Below, piece by piece: positions 15,540-25,557 of a stretch of 59,986 nucleotides of DNA. Both the position numbers and the translations under genes were made by a program. The notes under the pieces were generated by a model. The model was not told the origin of the DNA and searched no databases. It saw only the letters and a list, made by a program, of their open reading frames with translations. The first letter of the stretch is position 1. Every line of letters starts with the position of its first letter. The DNA comes from an uncultured Eubacterium sp. GTDB taxonomy: Bacteria > Bacillota > Clostridia > Peptostreptococcales > Anaerovoracaceae. Where the stretch lies: positions 1 through 59,986 of the forward strand of contig CAMNSS010000019.1 in the NCBI GenBank assembly GCA_946555345.1. The letters run 5' to 3'.

Positions 15540-16886
15540 CTACAAGCTCCCAATATAAAACCTGTAATGATATACATCCTTGTACTTAGCGAACATCTTA
15601 AACGTAAGCCCCAGCGTCATCAATTCAGCAAACGTCAGCGTCAGCCAGATCCCCGCCATGCCGAAGAGCCAGGACAGCAGGAACATCCCAGCGATCACCA
15701 TGATCAGCGCCCTGGATGCGGAAATAACCGCAGAAATCAGGCCGTTGCCATAAGCGGTGAAAAAACCGGAAGCAAAGATATTGATCCCGCCCAAAAGCAG
15801 CGCAATGGACAAGTAACGCACGCCTGCTACCGCCAAATCATAAAGCCCGCTTCCCGGCCGCTCGAAAAGCATGACGATGAAATTCCCAAAAATTAAACAG
15901 GCGAAAGCGCTCGCAATGGATGTCACGAAAATGAACTTCTTGGAATACCCGATGATCTGGTTGACCTTATCAAACGCCTTCGCGCCATAAAAATAGCTGA
16001 TCAACGGCGCAATCCCCATGATGTATCCCAAGAATACGGAAATGATCAGATAATGGCAGTTCAGCACGATGCTGACTGCTGCAACGCCAGTCTCACCGAC
16101 AATCCGTATCACGACCATGTTAAAGAAAAAAGTCGTGATCCCCGCCGAAGATTCGCTTACCATCTCCGACGAACCATTGACAAAACAATGCCCGATAAAA
16201 CGCCAGTCCGGCTGAAAGCGTTTAAATTTCAGCTTTGTATCCGCAAAGACAAAGTATGCGCCTCCGACGAGCATGACGGCAACCAAACCGCCCACATTCG
16301 CCCATGCGGTTCCTTCGATTCCCATATGGCAAGGACCGAGGAAAAGAATCGCCAGCCCCAGATGGGACACGCCGCCCATTATGTATAAAAACAGCGTAAA
16401 AGCAGGCTTTCCATCCACCCGGATAAAATACTCGAACAGGACGCCCAGAAAGGCAGCCGGGAAGCCCCAGGCCAGAATCACGAGAAAATCATGGCAATAA
16501 TCCGCTAAATTCTCCGTCGCCCCTAAAAATCCGATAATTGGCTCGATAAACACGAGCGTCACTGCGGTAAAAATGCAGCCGATCAGCGCAGACAACACGC
16601 AGACCGAGGAATATTTTTCGTTGGCCTCCGCCTGTTTCCCCTCTCCCATCTTGATTGCGACAATCGCACTCGAACCGGAAGCCAGCATAACGGAAACGCC
16701 CCACATAATCCCCTGTACGGGATATGCGAGGGAAAGCGCAGCCAGCGCCTCTTCCCCCAGAAGATTTGCGACCAACACGGAATCCATGCCATAATAAAGG
16801 GCGATCACGACCATCATCAGTACCGATGGCCATACGAACTTTATGAAATTTTTCCGCGTAATTTCACCTGTAAAAATGTCTTCCAT
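15540..16886 (-). CDS. MATE family efflux transporter
   Basis: A 448-residue polytopic protein with about twelve hydrophobic segments and the MATE-type N-terminal region (FVWPSVLMMVVIALYYGMDS, then ASGSSAIVAIKMGEG). MATE carriers export cationic drugs or metabolites by sodium or proton antiport across the cytoplasmic membrane. Its promoter has the stretched 19-base spacer typical of MerR targets, and a MerR gene is transcribed divergently next to it, so drug-inducible expression is likely. Substrate unknown. Confidence 0.93.
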   Translation of the reverse strand: MEDIFTGEITRKNFIKFVWPSVLMMVVIALYYGMDSVLVANLLGEEALAALSLAYPVQGIMWGVSVMLASGSSAIVAIKMGEGKQAEANEKYSSVCVLSALIGCIFTAVTLVFIEPIIGFLGATENLADYCHDFLVILAWGFPAAFLGVLFEYFIRVDGKPAFTLFLYIMGGVSHLGLAILFLGPCHMGIEGTAWANVGGLVAVMLVGGAYFVFADTKLKFKRFQPDWRFIGHCFVNGSSEMVSESSAGITTFFFNMVVIRIVGETGVAAVSIVLNCHYLIISVFLGYIMGIAPLISYFYGAKAFDKVNQIIGYSKKFIFVTSIASAFACLIFGNFIVMLFERPGSGLYDLAVAGVRYLSIALLLGGINIFASGFFTAYGNGLISAVISASRALIMVIAGMFLLSWLFGMAGIWLTLTFAELMTLGLTFKMFAKYKDVYHYRFYIGSL

Positions 16887-16907
16887 GCTTTTAAACTCCT
16901 TTCTTTT

Positions 16908-16938
16908 ATGATAAAGTATATCGTAACCATATAGTCAA
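16908..16938 (-). promoter_or_regulatory. MerR-type promoter with 19-bp spacer
   Basis: The minus strand has TTGACT (complement of 16933-16938), a 19-base spacer and TATCAT (complement of 16908-16913). The spacer holds an imperfect TATAT / ATATA dyad. Overlong spacers with a central dyad are the hallmark of promoters that MerR proteins untwist. Confidence 0.7.
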
Positions 16939-17018
16939 CAAAAACTTTGTTCTTTCATCACAATTTTTTTTGCTGATTCACAAGCGTTAAAACAAAAAAC
17001 CGCATACAGGAGAATACT

Positions 17019-17858
17019 ATGGATGCTGCTAGGAAAAAACAAAAGGGATATTTTACGACCGGGGAATTTGCCAAACTATGCGGCGTCAAAAAACAGACGC
17101 TTTTTCATTACGACCACATTGGCATTTTGCAGCCTGAAATCATCGGGAAAAACGGATACCGCTACTACTCTTACCTGCAGCTCGATACATACAACGCCAT
17201 CGCCATGTTAAAGGAGCTGGATATTCCCCTTGCCAGCATCAAAAAATACCTCAACACGCGAACGCCCGAGGCTTTTTTGCAGCTCCTTCATCAGCAGGAT
17301 AAGCTCGTCGATGAAAAGATCGCAGAACTTCAATGGCTCAAATCTTTCATCAAAGGACGCATTACGATAACCGAAGAGGGAATCAATGCATCGCATGATG
17401 AAATCCATGTCGAACACCACCCTGAGGAAGCCTATATTATCACCAGGTACAGCGGCGGCAGCGACGATAAAAATGTATATGCTGCCCTGTCGGAACATAT
17501 CGCCTACTGTCACCAAAACCAAATCTATAGCCCATATGCCATCGGCGGCCTGATATCCGCCAGCGACGATTTCACGTCAAATCATTACAGCTATTCCCAC
17601 CTGTATACGAAAATTCAGCCGGAAGATATCAGCCAATCCGTCCACGTGACGATCATCCCGCCCCAAACATACATCGCCATCTACAGCACCGATGGCTTTG
17701 ACCCCATCCCGGGCATGTTCATGCGCCTGTTAGACTTCGCACGGAAAAATAAATACCAGCCGGGAACACACTTTTTTGAAGATATCCTGCTGGATGATAT
17801 GTCCCGGTTCGGATTTGATGAATACACGCTTAAAGTATCGCTTCCTGTCTGTATGTAG
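17019..17858 (+). CDS. MerR-family regulator with effector-binding domain
   Basis: A 279-residue regulator. The N-terminal winged helix (residues about 10-80: [20 protein letters not shown], then [10 protein letters not shown]) is followed by a coiled linker. A C-terminal region of about 160 residues resembles the GyrI/BmrR-type ligand-binding fold. This layout is typical of multidrug sensors. It is divergent from the MATE gene at 16886, with the 19-bp-spacer promoter between them, and ends three bases before the convergent second MATE gene. It most likely senses a cationic compound and activates one or both exporters. Confidence 0.9.
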   Translation: MDAARKKQKGYFTTGEFAKLCGVKKQTLFHYDHIGILQPEIIGKNGYRYYSYLQLDTYNAIAMLKELDIPLASIKKYLNTRTPEAFLQLLHQQDKLVDEKIAELQWLKSFIKGRITITEEGINASHDEIHVEHHPEEAYIITRYSGGSDDKNVYAALSEHIAYCHQNQIYSPYAIGGLISASDDFTSNHYSYSHLYTKIQPEDISQSVHVTIIPPQTYIAIYSTDGFDPIPGMFMRLLDFARKNKYQPGTHFFEDILLDDMSRFGFDEYTLKVSLPVCM

Positions 17859-17861
17859 CAA

Positions 17862-19268
17862 TCAGCTTACGGCCGCGTGTTTCCACCTGCTGCTCCTGTA
17901 CCGGATGCAGAAGCAGACAGAACGCACGCCCCAGTCTATGATCATCGCAATCCATACGCCTAGCACGCCAAACCCCATCGTCTTCCCCAGTATAATTCCG
18001 AAAATAATTCTGAACACCCACATGGATGCGACGCTGATGATCATCGTGAAGGTGACATCCCCTGCCGCCCGCAGCACGTGCGGAATCGAAAAAGACAGCG
18101 GCCAGATCACGATGGAAGAAATGCAGTTGAGCAGAATCAGCTCAGTCGCAATTTCCGCCGTCTCATCCGACAATCCATACAGCATGATGATGAACGGCGT
18201 CGTAACGATAATAAGGACGTTGCTAACCAGCATCGCAACATATACCCATTTGACCAGCTTTTTACTGTAATGCATGACCTGCCTGTAATCGCCCGTTCCC
18301 ACGCATTGGCTGATGACCGATACGATGCCGAACCCCATGGCCATGCCCGGAAGCACCGCAATCATGGAAACGGCATTTCCCACAGCGTTGGCTGCGATGG
18401 ACGCCGTGCCAAAGCCCGATATCATGCTGAGCAGGATCAGCTTCCCTAGCTGAAACATACTGTTTTCCACACCGTTTGGAACGCCGATTTTAAGGATTTT
18501 GCGAATCAAATGCCAGTCAGGCTTATAGACGAATTTCCTGCTCAGATGCACCGCCAGGTCTTTATTCCGCAATAATACGTATATGAGCACTGCCGCCACC
18601 ATCCTGGATACCAGCGTCGGAACCGCTACGCCCTCTACGCCTCGGTGAAAACCGAAGATGAGAATCGCATTGCCCGCCACATTGATCCCGTTCATCAAAA
18701 ATGAAACCTTCATCGATATTTTTGAATTGCCCGTGCTGCGGAACAATGCCGCCCCGCCGTTATACACAGCGATAAACGGAACGGATGCCATTACGATGAG
18801 GTAATAAACGTCACAATTATGAGAAACGTCTTCATCGATATCCCCGAATATGAGGGACATCAATATCCCCTTCAGAAGATACATTGCCGCAGAGACGAGA
18901 AGGGAAAGCAACAGCAGGAACAACATGAGCTGATCGCCCGCCCGGCGGGCTTCTTCATCCTTTCCCTGCCCCAAAAACTGCCCCACGATCACCGCTCCGC
19001 CCGTAGCCAGAGCCGTCATGATCGTAATGATCAAAACCATCAGGGAATCCACCAGGGACACTGCCGATACAGCCGCTTCCCCTACGCTTGCCACCATCAG
19101 GGAATCGATCAATCCTACCGCAAAAAGAAGAAGCTGTTCTACAAACAGCGGCCACAATAACTTTATCAAATATTGGTTTGAAAATAAAAGTTCTTCCTTC
19201 GGAAGCGCAAGCTCCCTTTTCTTCCTGATTCTCATCTCACACAACCCATTCCATAAAATATCACGCAC
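17862..19268 (-). CDS. MATE family efflux transporter (second)
   Basis: A 468-residue polytopic MATE carrier with about twelve membrane segments; conserved pieces include LIDSLMVASVGEAAVSAVSL and ATGGAVIVGQFLGQG. It is only distantly like the first MATE gene. The start is uncertain: a GTG at 19268 lies right against a GAGGAGG ribosome site, while the next ATG (19235) has no clear site. A basic stretch RIRKKREL precedes the first helix. It lies tail to tail with the MerR gene, three bases apart. Export function is secure; substrate unknown. Confidence 0.9.
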   Translation of the reverse strand: MRDILWNGLCEMRIRKKRELALPKEELLFSNQYLIKLLWPLFVEQLLLFAVGLIDSLMVASVGEAAVSAVSLVDSLMVLIITIMTALATGGAVIVGQFLGQGKDEEARRAGDQLMLFLLLLSLLVSAAMYLLKGILMSLIFGDIDEDVSHNCDVYYLIVMASVPFIAVYNGGAALFRSTGNSKISMKVSFLMNGINVAGNAILIFGFHRGVEGVAVPTLVSRMVAAVLIYVLLRNKDLAVHLSRKFVYKPDWHLIRKILKIGVPNGVENSMFQLGKLILLSMISGFGTASIAANAVGNAVSMIAVLPGMAMGFGIVSVISQCVGTGDYRQVMHYSKKLVKWVYVAMLVSNVLIIVTTPFIIMLYGLSDETAEIATELILLNCISSIVIWPLSFSIPHVLRAAGDVTFTMIISVASMWVFRIIFGIILGKTMGFGVLGVWIAMIIDWGVRSVCFCIRYRSSRWKHAAVS

Positions 19269-19660
19269 TTCCTCCTCATTCCAGGCATACCGCTGTACCC
19301 GCTTACAAAACAGATTTCAGCCCCCGCAGCCTGCCCCGCTAAGTGAATTTCGATCCGCTCGCCGCAATGCGCCAGCTAAACAAGCCTCGCCCATCGTGCC
19401 TGCCCGCCAGATAAATTTTAACCCGCTGCGCTTGCCCCAGACGAACAGAACCCCGGGAAATGCCATGTCCTTCCAAGATTCGGACAACTCCCGGGTTTCA
19501 TTTATTCTGCTTTCTTGCGCCTTTTTCGCTCCCAGCAATCTCTGCCAGATCGCTTAAACGAAAATTTATTCCTCGTAACAAAACCAGTCTTCCAAGCACG
19601 AAACCTCGTGCATCGCACAAGGCCAGCGATCAAACTATGCCTTCGCACAAACGAATCCGC
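19269..19660. other. Gap downstream of dnaJ with a long hairpin (19449-19497)
   Basis: AACCCCGGGA (19449-19458) pairs with TCCCGGGTT (19489-19497), and the interior pairs further (TGCCATGTCC with GGACAAC). It lies about 165 bases beyond the dnaJ stop and could end the heat-shock transcript. No gene is supported in the rest; short frames lack ribosome sites. Confidence 0.5.
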
Positions 19661-20812
19661 CTACGAAAAAAATTCTTTAATCGAATCCAGAAAACTGCTC
19701 TTTTTCTGGTAACACTCATTGGTAACTGCTTTTCCCATCGCCTCAATGGCCTTCTTTTGTTTGCCGCTGAGCTTCGTCGGGATCTCCAGCGTAACCTTCA
19801 CATAAAGATCGCCTTTGCGGCTGCTCCGCACGCTCTTGATGCCCTTGCCCTTCAAGCGGAAGACCGTTCCCGGCTGCGTTCCTGCCGGGACTTTATAGGA
19901 AACCTTTTCCTCCAGCGTCGGCACGACGATTTCGTCGCCTAAAGCCGCCTGGTTAAAGCTGATCGGGATTTCCAGCCACAGATCCTGCCCCCTTCTTTCA
20001 AACATCGGATGCGGCTTCACGTTGATGACGATATACAGATCGCCATCAGGACCGCCGTTGATGCCCGGTTCTCCCTGTCCCTTGATCGGAATGACGGATT
20101 CATTGTCAACTCCGGCAGGGATGTTGACGGAAATCGTCACGTTTTCCCGCACTTTTCCCGTGCCGCCACAGTCCTTGCAAGGCGTTTCGTTGATCTCGCC
20201 TGTTCCGTTACAGTCAGGGCAAGGCGATACGCTTTGGAACGTGCCGAGCGGCGTCCGCTGGGACGTCCTCACTTCACCTGTTCCATTGCACTTCGGGCAC
20301 TGCTTTTTGGACGTGCCCGGAGCTGCCCCCGTGCCGCCGCAGGTCTTGCATTTCACATATTTGTTGATGCGGATCTGCTTCTTCGTACCGAACGCCGCTT
20401 CCGTAAATTCTATGGTGACCGCCTTCTGAAGATCGCTCCCTTTGCGCGGGCCGTTCCTGCGGCTGCGGCCGCCGCCTCCGCCGCCAAAACCGCCAAACGC
20501 ACCGCCGAACATATCAAAGATGTCTTCAAACCCGCCGAAGCCGCCAAAGCCGCCAGCCCCCGCACCGCCAAAGCCTGCATTTGGATCAACGCCGGCATGG
20601 CCAAAACGGTCGTACTTGCTCTTTTTATCCGGGTCTGATAGAACAGCATATGCTTCATTGACTTCCTTGAAATTCTCTTCGGCAGTCTTATCACCCGGAT
20701 TTTTATCCGGGTGATATTTCATCGCCATCTTCCGAAAAGCCTTTTTAATTTCATCGTCGCTGGCGCCTTTCTTTAGCCCCAGGACCTCATAATAATCGCG
20801 CTTATCTGCCAT
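19661..20812 (-). CDS. dnaJ: Chaperone DnaJ
   Basis: A 383-residue type I J-protein with every expected part: J domain with HPD (YHPDKNPGD), Gly/Phe-rich region ([13 protein letters not shown]), four zinc-finger CxxCxGxG repeats ([32 protein letters not shown]), and the C-terminal substrate-binding domains. It delivers unfolded clients to DnaK and stimulates its ATPase. It lies 24 bases after dnaK as the last gene of the CIRCE operon. Confidence 0.98.
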   Translation of the reverse strand: MADKRDYYEVLGLKKGASDDEIKKAFRKMAMKYHPDKNPGDKTAEENFKEVNEAYAVLSDPDKKSKYDRFGHAGVDPNAGFGGAGAGGFGGFGGFEDIFDMFGGAFGGFGGGGGGRSRRNGPRKGSDLQKAVTIEFTEAAFGTKKQIRINKYVKCKTCGGTGAAPGTSKKQCPKCNGTGEVRTSQRTPLGTFQSVSPCPDCNGTGEINETPCKDCGGTGKVRENVTISVNIPAGVDNESVIPIKGQGEPGINGGPDGDLYIVINVKPHPMFERRGQDLWLEIPISFNQAALGDEIVVPTLEEKVSYKVPAGTQPGTVFRLKGKGIKSVRSSRKGDLYVKVTLEIPTKLSGKQKKAIEAMGKAVTNECYQKKSSFLDSIKEFFS

Positions 20813-20836
20813 TATTTTCTTATCCTCTAATTTAAA

Positions 20837-22711
20837 CTACTGCTTGTCGTCGTCCACTACTTCATAATCAGCATCTACTACATTATCGCCTTGCGGACCT
20901 GCTGCATCTGCTGCGCCGCCCATATCCGGGCCAGCGCCTGCTGCGCCCGCCATATTCGGATCTGCGCCTGCGGCCTGTGCCTGCTGGTACATCTTCGCTG
21001 AAATCGTGTGGAATTTTTCTGTCAATGCCTCTGTCTTTGCCTTGATTTCTTCCGTGTTGCCTGCTTCCAGTGCAGCCGAAAGAGCATCCTTAGCGGCTAC
21101 GATATCGTTCTTTTCGTCTTCGGAAAGCGCATTGTCCAGCTCCTTAAGGTTCTTCTCCGTCTCATAAACGAGCGTTTCCGCCCTGTTCCGCAGTTCAACC
21201 TCTTCTTTCCGCTTCTTATCTTCCTCTGCATACTGCTCGGCTTCCTTCACCTTCGCCTGGATTTCATCATCCGAAAGCTTCGTGGAAGAAGTGATCGTGA
21301 TGCGCTGTTCCTTGCCCGTTCCCATATCCTTCGCGCTTACATTTACGATGCCATTGGCGTCGATATCAAATGTAACCTCGATCTGCGGAACACCGCGCGG
21401 TGCAGGCGGAATCCCTGTAAGCTGGAAGCGTCCCAGCGTGATATTGCCCGATGCCATGTCTCGTTCGCCCTGCATTACGTGGATATCTACCGCTGTCTGG
21501 TTGTCTGCCGCCGTGGAGAAGATCTGGCTCTTCTTCGTCGGGATCGTCGTATTTCGTTCGATCAGCTTTGTCGCTACGCCGCCCAACGTCTCGATGGACA
21601 GGGAAAGCGGCGTTACGTCCAGCAGAAGAACATCATTCACCTCACCCGTCAGGACGCCTGCCTGGATGGATGCGCCGATTGCTACGCATTCGTCAGGGTT
21701 GATTCCCTTGAACGGATCTTTGCCCGTAATATTCTTAACCGCATCCTGTACTGCCGGGATTCTCGTAGAACCGCCTACCAGGATAACTTTGGAAATATCG
21801 CTGTTGCTTACGCCGGCGTCCGCCATCGCCTTCTTCATCGGCTCGATCGTCTTGTTCACCAGATCCGCTGTCAGCTGGTCGAACTTCGCCCTCGTGATGT
21901 CCATGTTCATGTGGAGCGGGCCATTATCGTTTACCGTGATGAACGGCAGGTTGACGTTCGTCGTCTGTGCGCTGGAAAGCTCTTTCTTCGCCTTCTCAGC
22001 AGCTTCCTTCAATCTCTGCAATGCCATCTTGTCGGCTCTCAAATCCACGCCATTTTCCTTGGCAAAGCTTTCCGCCATGAAGTTAAGCAGCGCTTCATCG
22101 AAATCATCTCCGCCCAGCTTATTGTTTCCGTTTGTCGCCAATACTTCAAATACGCCGTCACCCAGCTCGAGGATCGAAACGTCGAACGTGCCGCCGCCTA
22201 AGTCATAAACCAAAATCTTGTGCTGGCTTTCGTCCTTGTCGAGACCGTAAGCCAGCGACGCTGCCGTCGGTTCGTTGATGATTCGCTTTACATCCAGCCC
22301 TGCGATTTTTCCGGCATCCTTCGTCGCCTGCTTCTGGCTGTCCGTAAAGTAAGCCGGTACCGTGATAACCGCTTCCGTAACCTTTTCACCCAGATAGCTT
22401 TCAGCATCTGCCTTGAGCTTGCCTAGGATCATCGCAGAGATATCCTGCGGCGTATACTTCTTGTTATCGATTTCTACCGTGTGATCCGTACCCATGTAAC
22501 GCTTAATCGATGCGATCGTTCTTTCCGGGTTGGTAATTGCCTGCCTCTTGGCAGTTTCCCCTACCAGCCTTTCCCCATTTTTGGCAAAGCCTACGACGGA
22601 CGGCGTCGTCCTGTTTCCTTCCGCATTAGCGATTACGACAGGCTCTCCGCCCTCAAGGACCGCTACGCACGAATTTGTCGTTCCTAAATCAATTCCTATT
22701 ACTTTTCCCAT
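20837..22711 (-). CDS. dnaK: Chaperone DnaK (Hsp70)
   Basis: A 624-residue Hsp70. The ATPase domain begins [21 protein letters not shown] and contains [17 protein letters not shown], the [10 protein letters not shown] phosphate loop and [22 protein letters not shown] linker leads into the substrate domain, and the C-terminal lid ends in an Ala/Gly-rich tail closing with an acidic [15 protein letters not shown] strong AGGAGG ribosome site precedes the ATG. It is third in hrcA-grpE-dnaK-dnaJ, under CIRCE/HrcA control. Confidence 0.99.
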   Translation of the reverse strand: MGKVIGIDLGTTNSCVAVLEGGEPVVIANAEGNRTTPSVVGFAKNGERLVGETAKRQAITNPERTIASIKRYMGTDHTVEIDNKKYTPQDISAMILGKLKADAESYLGEKVTEAVITVPAYFTDSQKQATKDAGKIAGLDVKRIINEPTAASLAYGLDKDESQHKILVYDLGGGTFDVSILELGDGVFEVLATNGNNKLGGDDFDEALLNFMAESFAKENGVDLRADKMALQRLKEAAEKAKKELSSAQTTNVNLPFITVNDNGPLHMNMDITRAKFDQLTADLVNKTIEPMKKAMADAGVSNSDISKVILVGGSTRIPAVQDAVKNITGKDPFKGINPDECVAIGASIQAGVLTGEVNDVLLLDVTPLSLSIETLGGVATKLIERNTTIPTKKSQIFSTAADNQTAVDIHVMQGERDMASGNITLGRFQLTGIPPAPRGVPQIEVTFDIDANGIVNVSAKDMGTGKEQRITITSSTKLSDDEIQAKVKEAEQYAEEDKKRKEEVELRNRAETLVYETEKNLKELDNALSEDEKNDIVAAKDALSAALEAGNTEEIKAKTEALTEKFHTISAKMYQQAQAAGADPNMAGAAGAGPDMGGAADAAGPQGDNVVDADYEVVDDDKQ

Positions 22712-22750
22712 TTTCTGAAACCTCCTCTTGTCTGTTATCTTCTCCGAAAG

Positions 22751-23326
22751 CTAGCCTGCGACCTTAACCATGGACGGCCTGATTACCTTGCCGTTCAGGG
22801 TATAGCCCTTCTGCATTACGCCGGAAACCTTGCCGCTTTCGTATTCTTCAGTTTCCTCGGTCATCACAGCGTTGTGGAAATTCGGATCGAAATCCTCCCC
22901 CAGCGCCGCGATTTCTGCCAAGCCGGACTTTTCCAGTTCACCACTCAGCTGTTTAAATATCATTTCCATACCTTCCTTGAAGCCGTCCCCGGTATCCTCT
23001 TGGCCCAGCGCTCTTTCAAAATTGTCCAGAACGTCGAGCAACCCGGTTATTATCTTCTCGTTTGCGTATGAATAAAGATCCGTTTTTTCTTTTTCTACCC
23101 GTTTCTTATAGTTTTGAAAATCAGCCATAAGCCGCAGGTATCTTGTATCTGCATCCTCCCCGGAAGCTTTTTCCGCCTCTTTGGCATCCTGCTTTTCTTC
23201 CTGTGCCTCCGTTTCCCCTGCTTGGCCAGAAGCCTCTTTTTCGGCATCCCCTGCCGCTTTTTCTGTCTCTTCCGCAGGTTCTTTTCCCTTTTCTTTTGTT
23301 ATGTCCTCAGCGTTAACCTTCGTCAT
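22751..23326 (-). CDS. grpE: Nucleotide exchange factor GrpE
   Basis: A 191-residue GrpE. The first 60 residues are an acidic Lys/Glu/Ala tail (ETEKAAGDAEKEASGQ); then come the long dimer helix (RYLRLMADFQNYKKRVEKEK) and the C-terminal beta domain ending GKVIRPSMVKVAG. It exchanges ADP for ATP on DnaK. Two adjacent ATGs are possible starts; 23326 has the better distance from GGAAGGAG. It overlaps the end of hrcA by 14 bases, indicating translational coupling. Confidence 0.97.
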   Translation of the reverse strand: MTKVNAEDITKEKGKEPAEETEKAAGDAEKEASGQAGETEAQEEKQDAKEAEKASGEDADTRYLRLMADFQNYKKRVEKEKTDLYSYANEKIITGLLDVLDNFERALGQEDTGDGFKEGMEMIFKQLSGELEKSGLAEIAALGEDFDPNFHNAVMTEETEEYESGKVSGVMQKGYTLNGKVIRPSMVKVAG

Positions 23327-24362
23327 CATCGTCTCCTTCCGTGATCATAAATGCTTTGCTTATATTATCCGTAAGATATTCAACCACCGATGTCACCTCG
23401 CCATAACGCATCCTGGTCGGGCCTATGACGCCGATCTTGCCGACCATTTTGCCATCCACATGGTAAGTCGCCGTAATCAGGCTGCAATCCTGCATCAGTT
23501 CATCCTGATTTTCATTGCCTATTGTTATTATGACACCGTTTTCCCTATTGATGAGGGTTCTTGTGAAATCTTCTTTTTTATTGACCATCTCCAGGAACAT
23601 CCTCGCTTTATCCAGGTCATTGTATTCAGGAAGCGAGAATATATTCGTCAGTCCATCCATGTAAAGGTTCACGTTGAGCATATCTTCCAGCGTCTTCACA
23701 AAACCTGGCACGATGTTTTTCTCCAGCATGGCCATCGCTTCCGCATCGGATTTCACATCCTTGATGATGTCGTAAGCGAGCGCCTCGCTCAATGTCTTTC
23801 CCCTGTAATTGTAGGTCATGGTCTTGGCCAGTATCCTGAGCGTATCCTCGGAAACGGTCCGGTCGAGTTTTACCGCTTTATTTGAAATCTTGCCGCTTTC
23901 CGATACCAGCATCAGCACCACGGTATGGGCATCCACAGGCAGCAAATTGATGTATTTCAACGTGTCCTGCTCCTGCCTCGGCGTGAGTGCAAAGGCCGTG
24001 AGGTTGGTGATCTCAGACAGCACATGCGCAGCGCGCTGCACGATATTCTCAAGCTCCGTCACATTGCTGTGAAGCTCCGCGGCAATCGAGTTTTTTTCCT
24101 GTGCGGTCAATTCCCGCTTGTTCATCATCTGGTTGACATACAGACGGTACGCCTTCTCGGAAGGAACCCTGCCCGATGAGGTGTGCGGGTGTGTCAAATA
24201 ACCAAGTTCCTCCAAGTCAGACATTTCATTGCGGATCGTCGCAGGGCTGATTCCCAGATTGTAATTCTTTGATATCGTCCGCGAACCGACCGGCTCAGCA
24301 GTCTTGATAAAATCAGCGATGATGGCTTGTAATATTTTCAGTTTTCGTTCACTTAAATCCAT
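23313..24362 (-). CDS. hrcA: Heat-inducible transcription repressor HrcA
   Basis: A 349-residue HrcA with an N-terminal winged-helix (ERKLKILQAIIADFIKTAEP, then SPATIRNEMSDLEELGYL) and the GAF-like dimer domain. It represses its own operon by binding CIRCE, and GroEL-type feedback usually keeps it active. The ATG at 24362 is the true start: it has ACAGGAG at the right distance, whereas an upstream in-frame ATG at 24389 lies inside the CIRCE operator. First gene of the heat-shock operon. Confidence 0.97.
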   Translation of the reverse strand: MDLSERKLKILQAIIADFIKTAEPVGSRTISKNYNLGISPATIRNEMSDLEELGYLTHPHTSSGRVPSEKAYRLYVNQMMNKRELTAQEKNSIAAELHSNVTELENIVQRAAHVLSEITNLTAFALTPRQEQDTLKYINLLPVDAHTVVLMLVSESGKISNKAVKLDRTVSEDTLRILAKTMTYNYRGKTLSEALAYDIIKDVKSDAEAMAMLEKNIVPGFVKTLEDMLNVNLYMDGLTNIFSLPEYNDLDKARMFLEMVNKKEDFTRTLINRENGVIITIGNENQDELMQDCSLITATYHVDGKMVGKIGVIGPTRMRYGEVTSVVEYLTDNISKAFMITEGDDDDEG

Positions 24363-24378
24363 CTTGAGACTCCTGTTG

Positions 24379-24405
24379 TTAGCACTCATTTAGCACGAGT
24401 GCTAA
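24379..24405 (-). promoter_or_regulatory. CIRCE operator
   Basis: TTAGCACTC, nine bases, GAGTGCTAA: a perfect match to the CIRCE consensus bound by HrcA. It lies between the promoter and the hrcA start, in the transcribed leader. Confidence 0.97.
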
Positions 24406-24415
24406 TTACAGTTTA

Positions 24416-24444
24416 AATTTACCACCGAAACGAAAGAAAGTCAA
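24416..24444 (-). promoter_or_regulatory. Promoter of the hrcA-grpE-dnaK-dnaJ operon
   Basis: The minus strand reads TTGACT, a 17-base spacer and TAAATT, about 10 bases before CIRCE. The weak -10 and nearby operator fit a repressible heat-shock promoter. Confidence 0.7.
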
Positions 24445-24462
24445 CACTTATTTAAAATTTTA

Positions 24463-25419
24463 TCATTTTTTTCCGATACTCATCAGGCCTTCCCGCGCAA
24501 ACATCTCCGCCCTGCTCTCAAACGTGAAGTCAGGCGCAGGAAGCGTCTCATAAATCGGGGCGTCCGCAAAATTTTCCGCATACGGCATCGGCGGGTTAAA
24601 TACCGAAAGCTGGCGCAAAAGCTGATCCGTATAATTCGTCCCATAGCGCCTCGCATCCGCCACCCTGTCCACATCGAAGGTCATGGTAAAGCTCAGCGGC
24701 CTGTTGTCGGCTTCGTAAAGGATTCTGCCATCCGGTCCTGCGATCATGGAATGCCCGTAGGAATAGCTGCCCAGATATTTTCCTGCGCAGTTGAGGGAAA
24801 TGAAGTACGCCTGGTTTTCAAACGCCCTGGTCGGCGCAATCGATTTGCACAAGTCATAAAGCCCTTCCGGGTCCATCGCCGGGCGGATCAAAATTTCCGC
24901 GCCCATCAGCGCCAGGTTTCGCGATATTTCCGGGAAACACCAGTCATGGCAATTCAGCACGCCGATTTTAATGCCTTTTTCTTTAATATCAAAGGTGACA
25001 TATTTTTCACCCTTCGTGATATGGCTCTCCACCGGGTAATACGGACACATCTTGCGGTGGACGTCGATCAGGCTTCCATCCGGGGCAAAGATCGGAATCG
25101 CATTATAAAAACGCTTTACGCCGTCCTTTTCCTCCCGCTCCATCATGCTGCCAGGCATGAAATAAATGCCGTACTCCCTGGCGATTTTTGAAAGGGTTTC
25201 CGTTACCTTTCCCGAAATCGGATCGCCGTTTGTGCGCTTTTCGCCTTCCGCCCAATATGTCCCGATCCCCATTTCAATCCCGGCAATCAGCTCAGGCGCA
25301 TTCATCCCTGCCATCAGGCTTCTCACTTCCTTCTTGATCCGCTCCAGGTTAAACTCAAAACTGCTGGAGCAGTCTCCGCTCTGCATCAAACCAATATTCA
25401 AATACCTTCCCATGATCAT
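24463..25419 (-). CDS. Carbon-nitrogen hydrolase (aliphatic amidase/formamidase-like)
   Basis: A 318-residue nitrilase-superfamily hydrolase. The catalytic Glu-Lys-Cys triad is seen as E in AGIEMGIGTYW, K in DVHRKMCPYYP and C in LNCHDWCFPE. The following region (GAEILIRPAMDPEGL, ending in a YGHSMIAGPDG stretch) resembles aliphatic amidases and formamidases more than ureidopropionases. It would hydrolyse a small amide to acid and ammonia in the cytoplasm. AAAGGAG precedes the ATG at 25419; a second ATG two codons on is possible. It shares no obvious operon with its neighbours, so the substrate is open. Confidence 0.85.
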   Translation of the reverse strand: MIMGRYLNIGLMQSGDCSSSFEFNLERIKKEVRSLMAGMNAPELIAGIEMGIGTYWAEGEKRTNGDPISGKVTETLSKIAREYGIYFMPGSMMEREEKDGVKRFYNAIPIFAPDGSLIDVHRKMCPYYPVESHITKGEKYVTFDIKEKGIKIGVLNCHDWCFPEISRNLALMGAEILIRPAMDPEGLYDLCKSIAPTRAFENQAYFISLNCAGKYLGSYSYGHSMIAGPDGRILYEADNRPLSFTMTFDVDRVADARRYGTNYTDQLLRQLSVFNPPMPYAENFADAPIYETLPAPDFTFESRAEMFAREGLMSIGKK

Positions 25420-25557
25420 CTTTCTCCTTTTCTCTTTTATGTTCTATCACATACGCCCTGGGGGCGAAACCCTGCAGCGCAATCTGTTGATTGTCATGCT
25501 TTCCCGCACGCCGCGCCGCCGCTTCTGGCAACGATTCCTCATCTGCTTGCAGCCGCT

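Noticed and set aside
19317-19538. 73-codon minus-strand frame downstream of dnaJ
   Set aside because: It spans the GC-rich hairpin and lacks a ribosome site and any protein-like conservation.
21008-22201. Plus-strand open frame of 397 codons
   Set aside because: It lies wholly antisense to dnaK, has no ribosome site and its composition is that of a reversed conserved gene.
24363-24389. hrcA starting at the upstream ATG (24389)
   Set aside because: That codon lies inside the CIRCE operator; the ATG at 24362 has a proper ribosome site.
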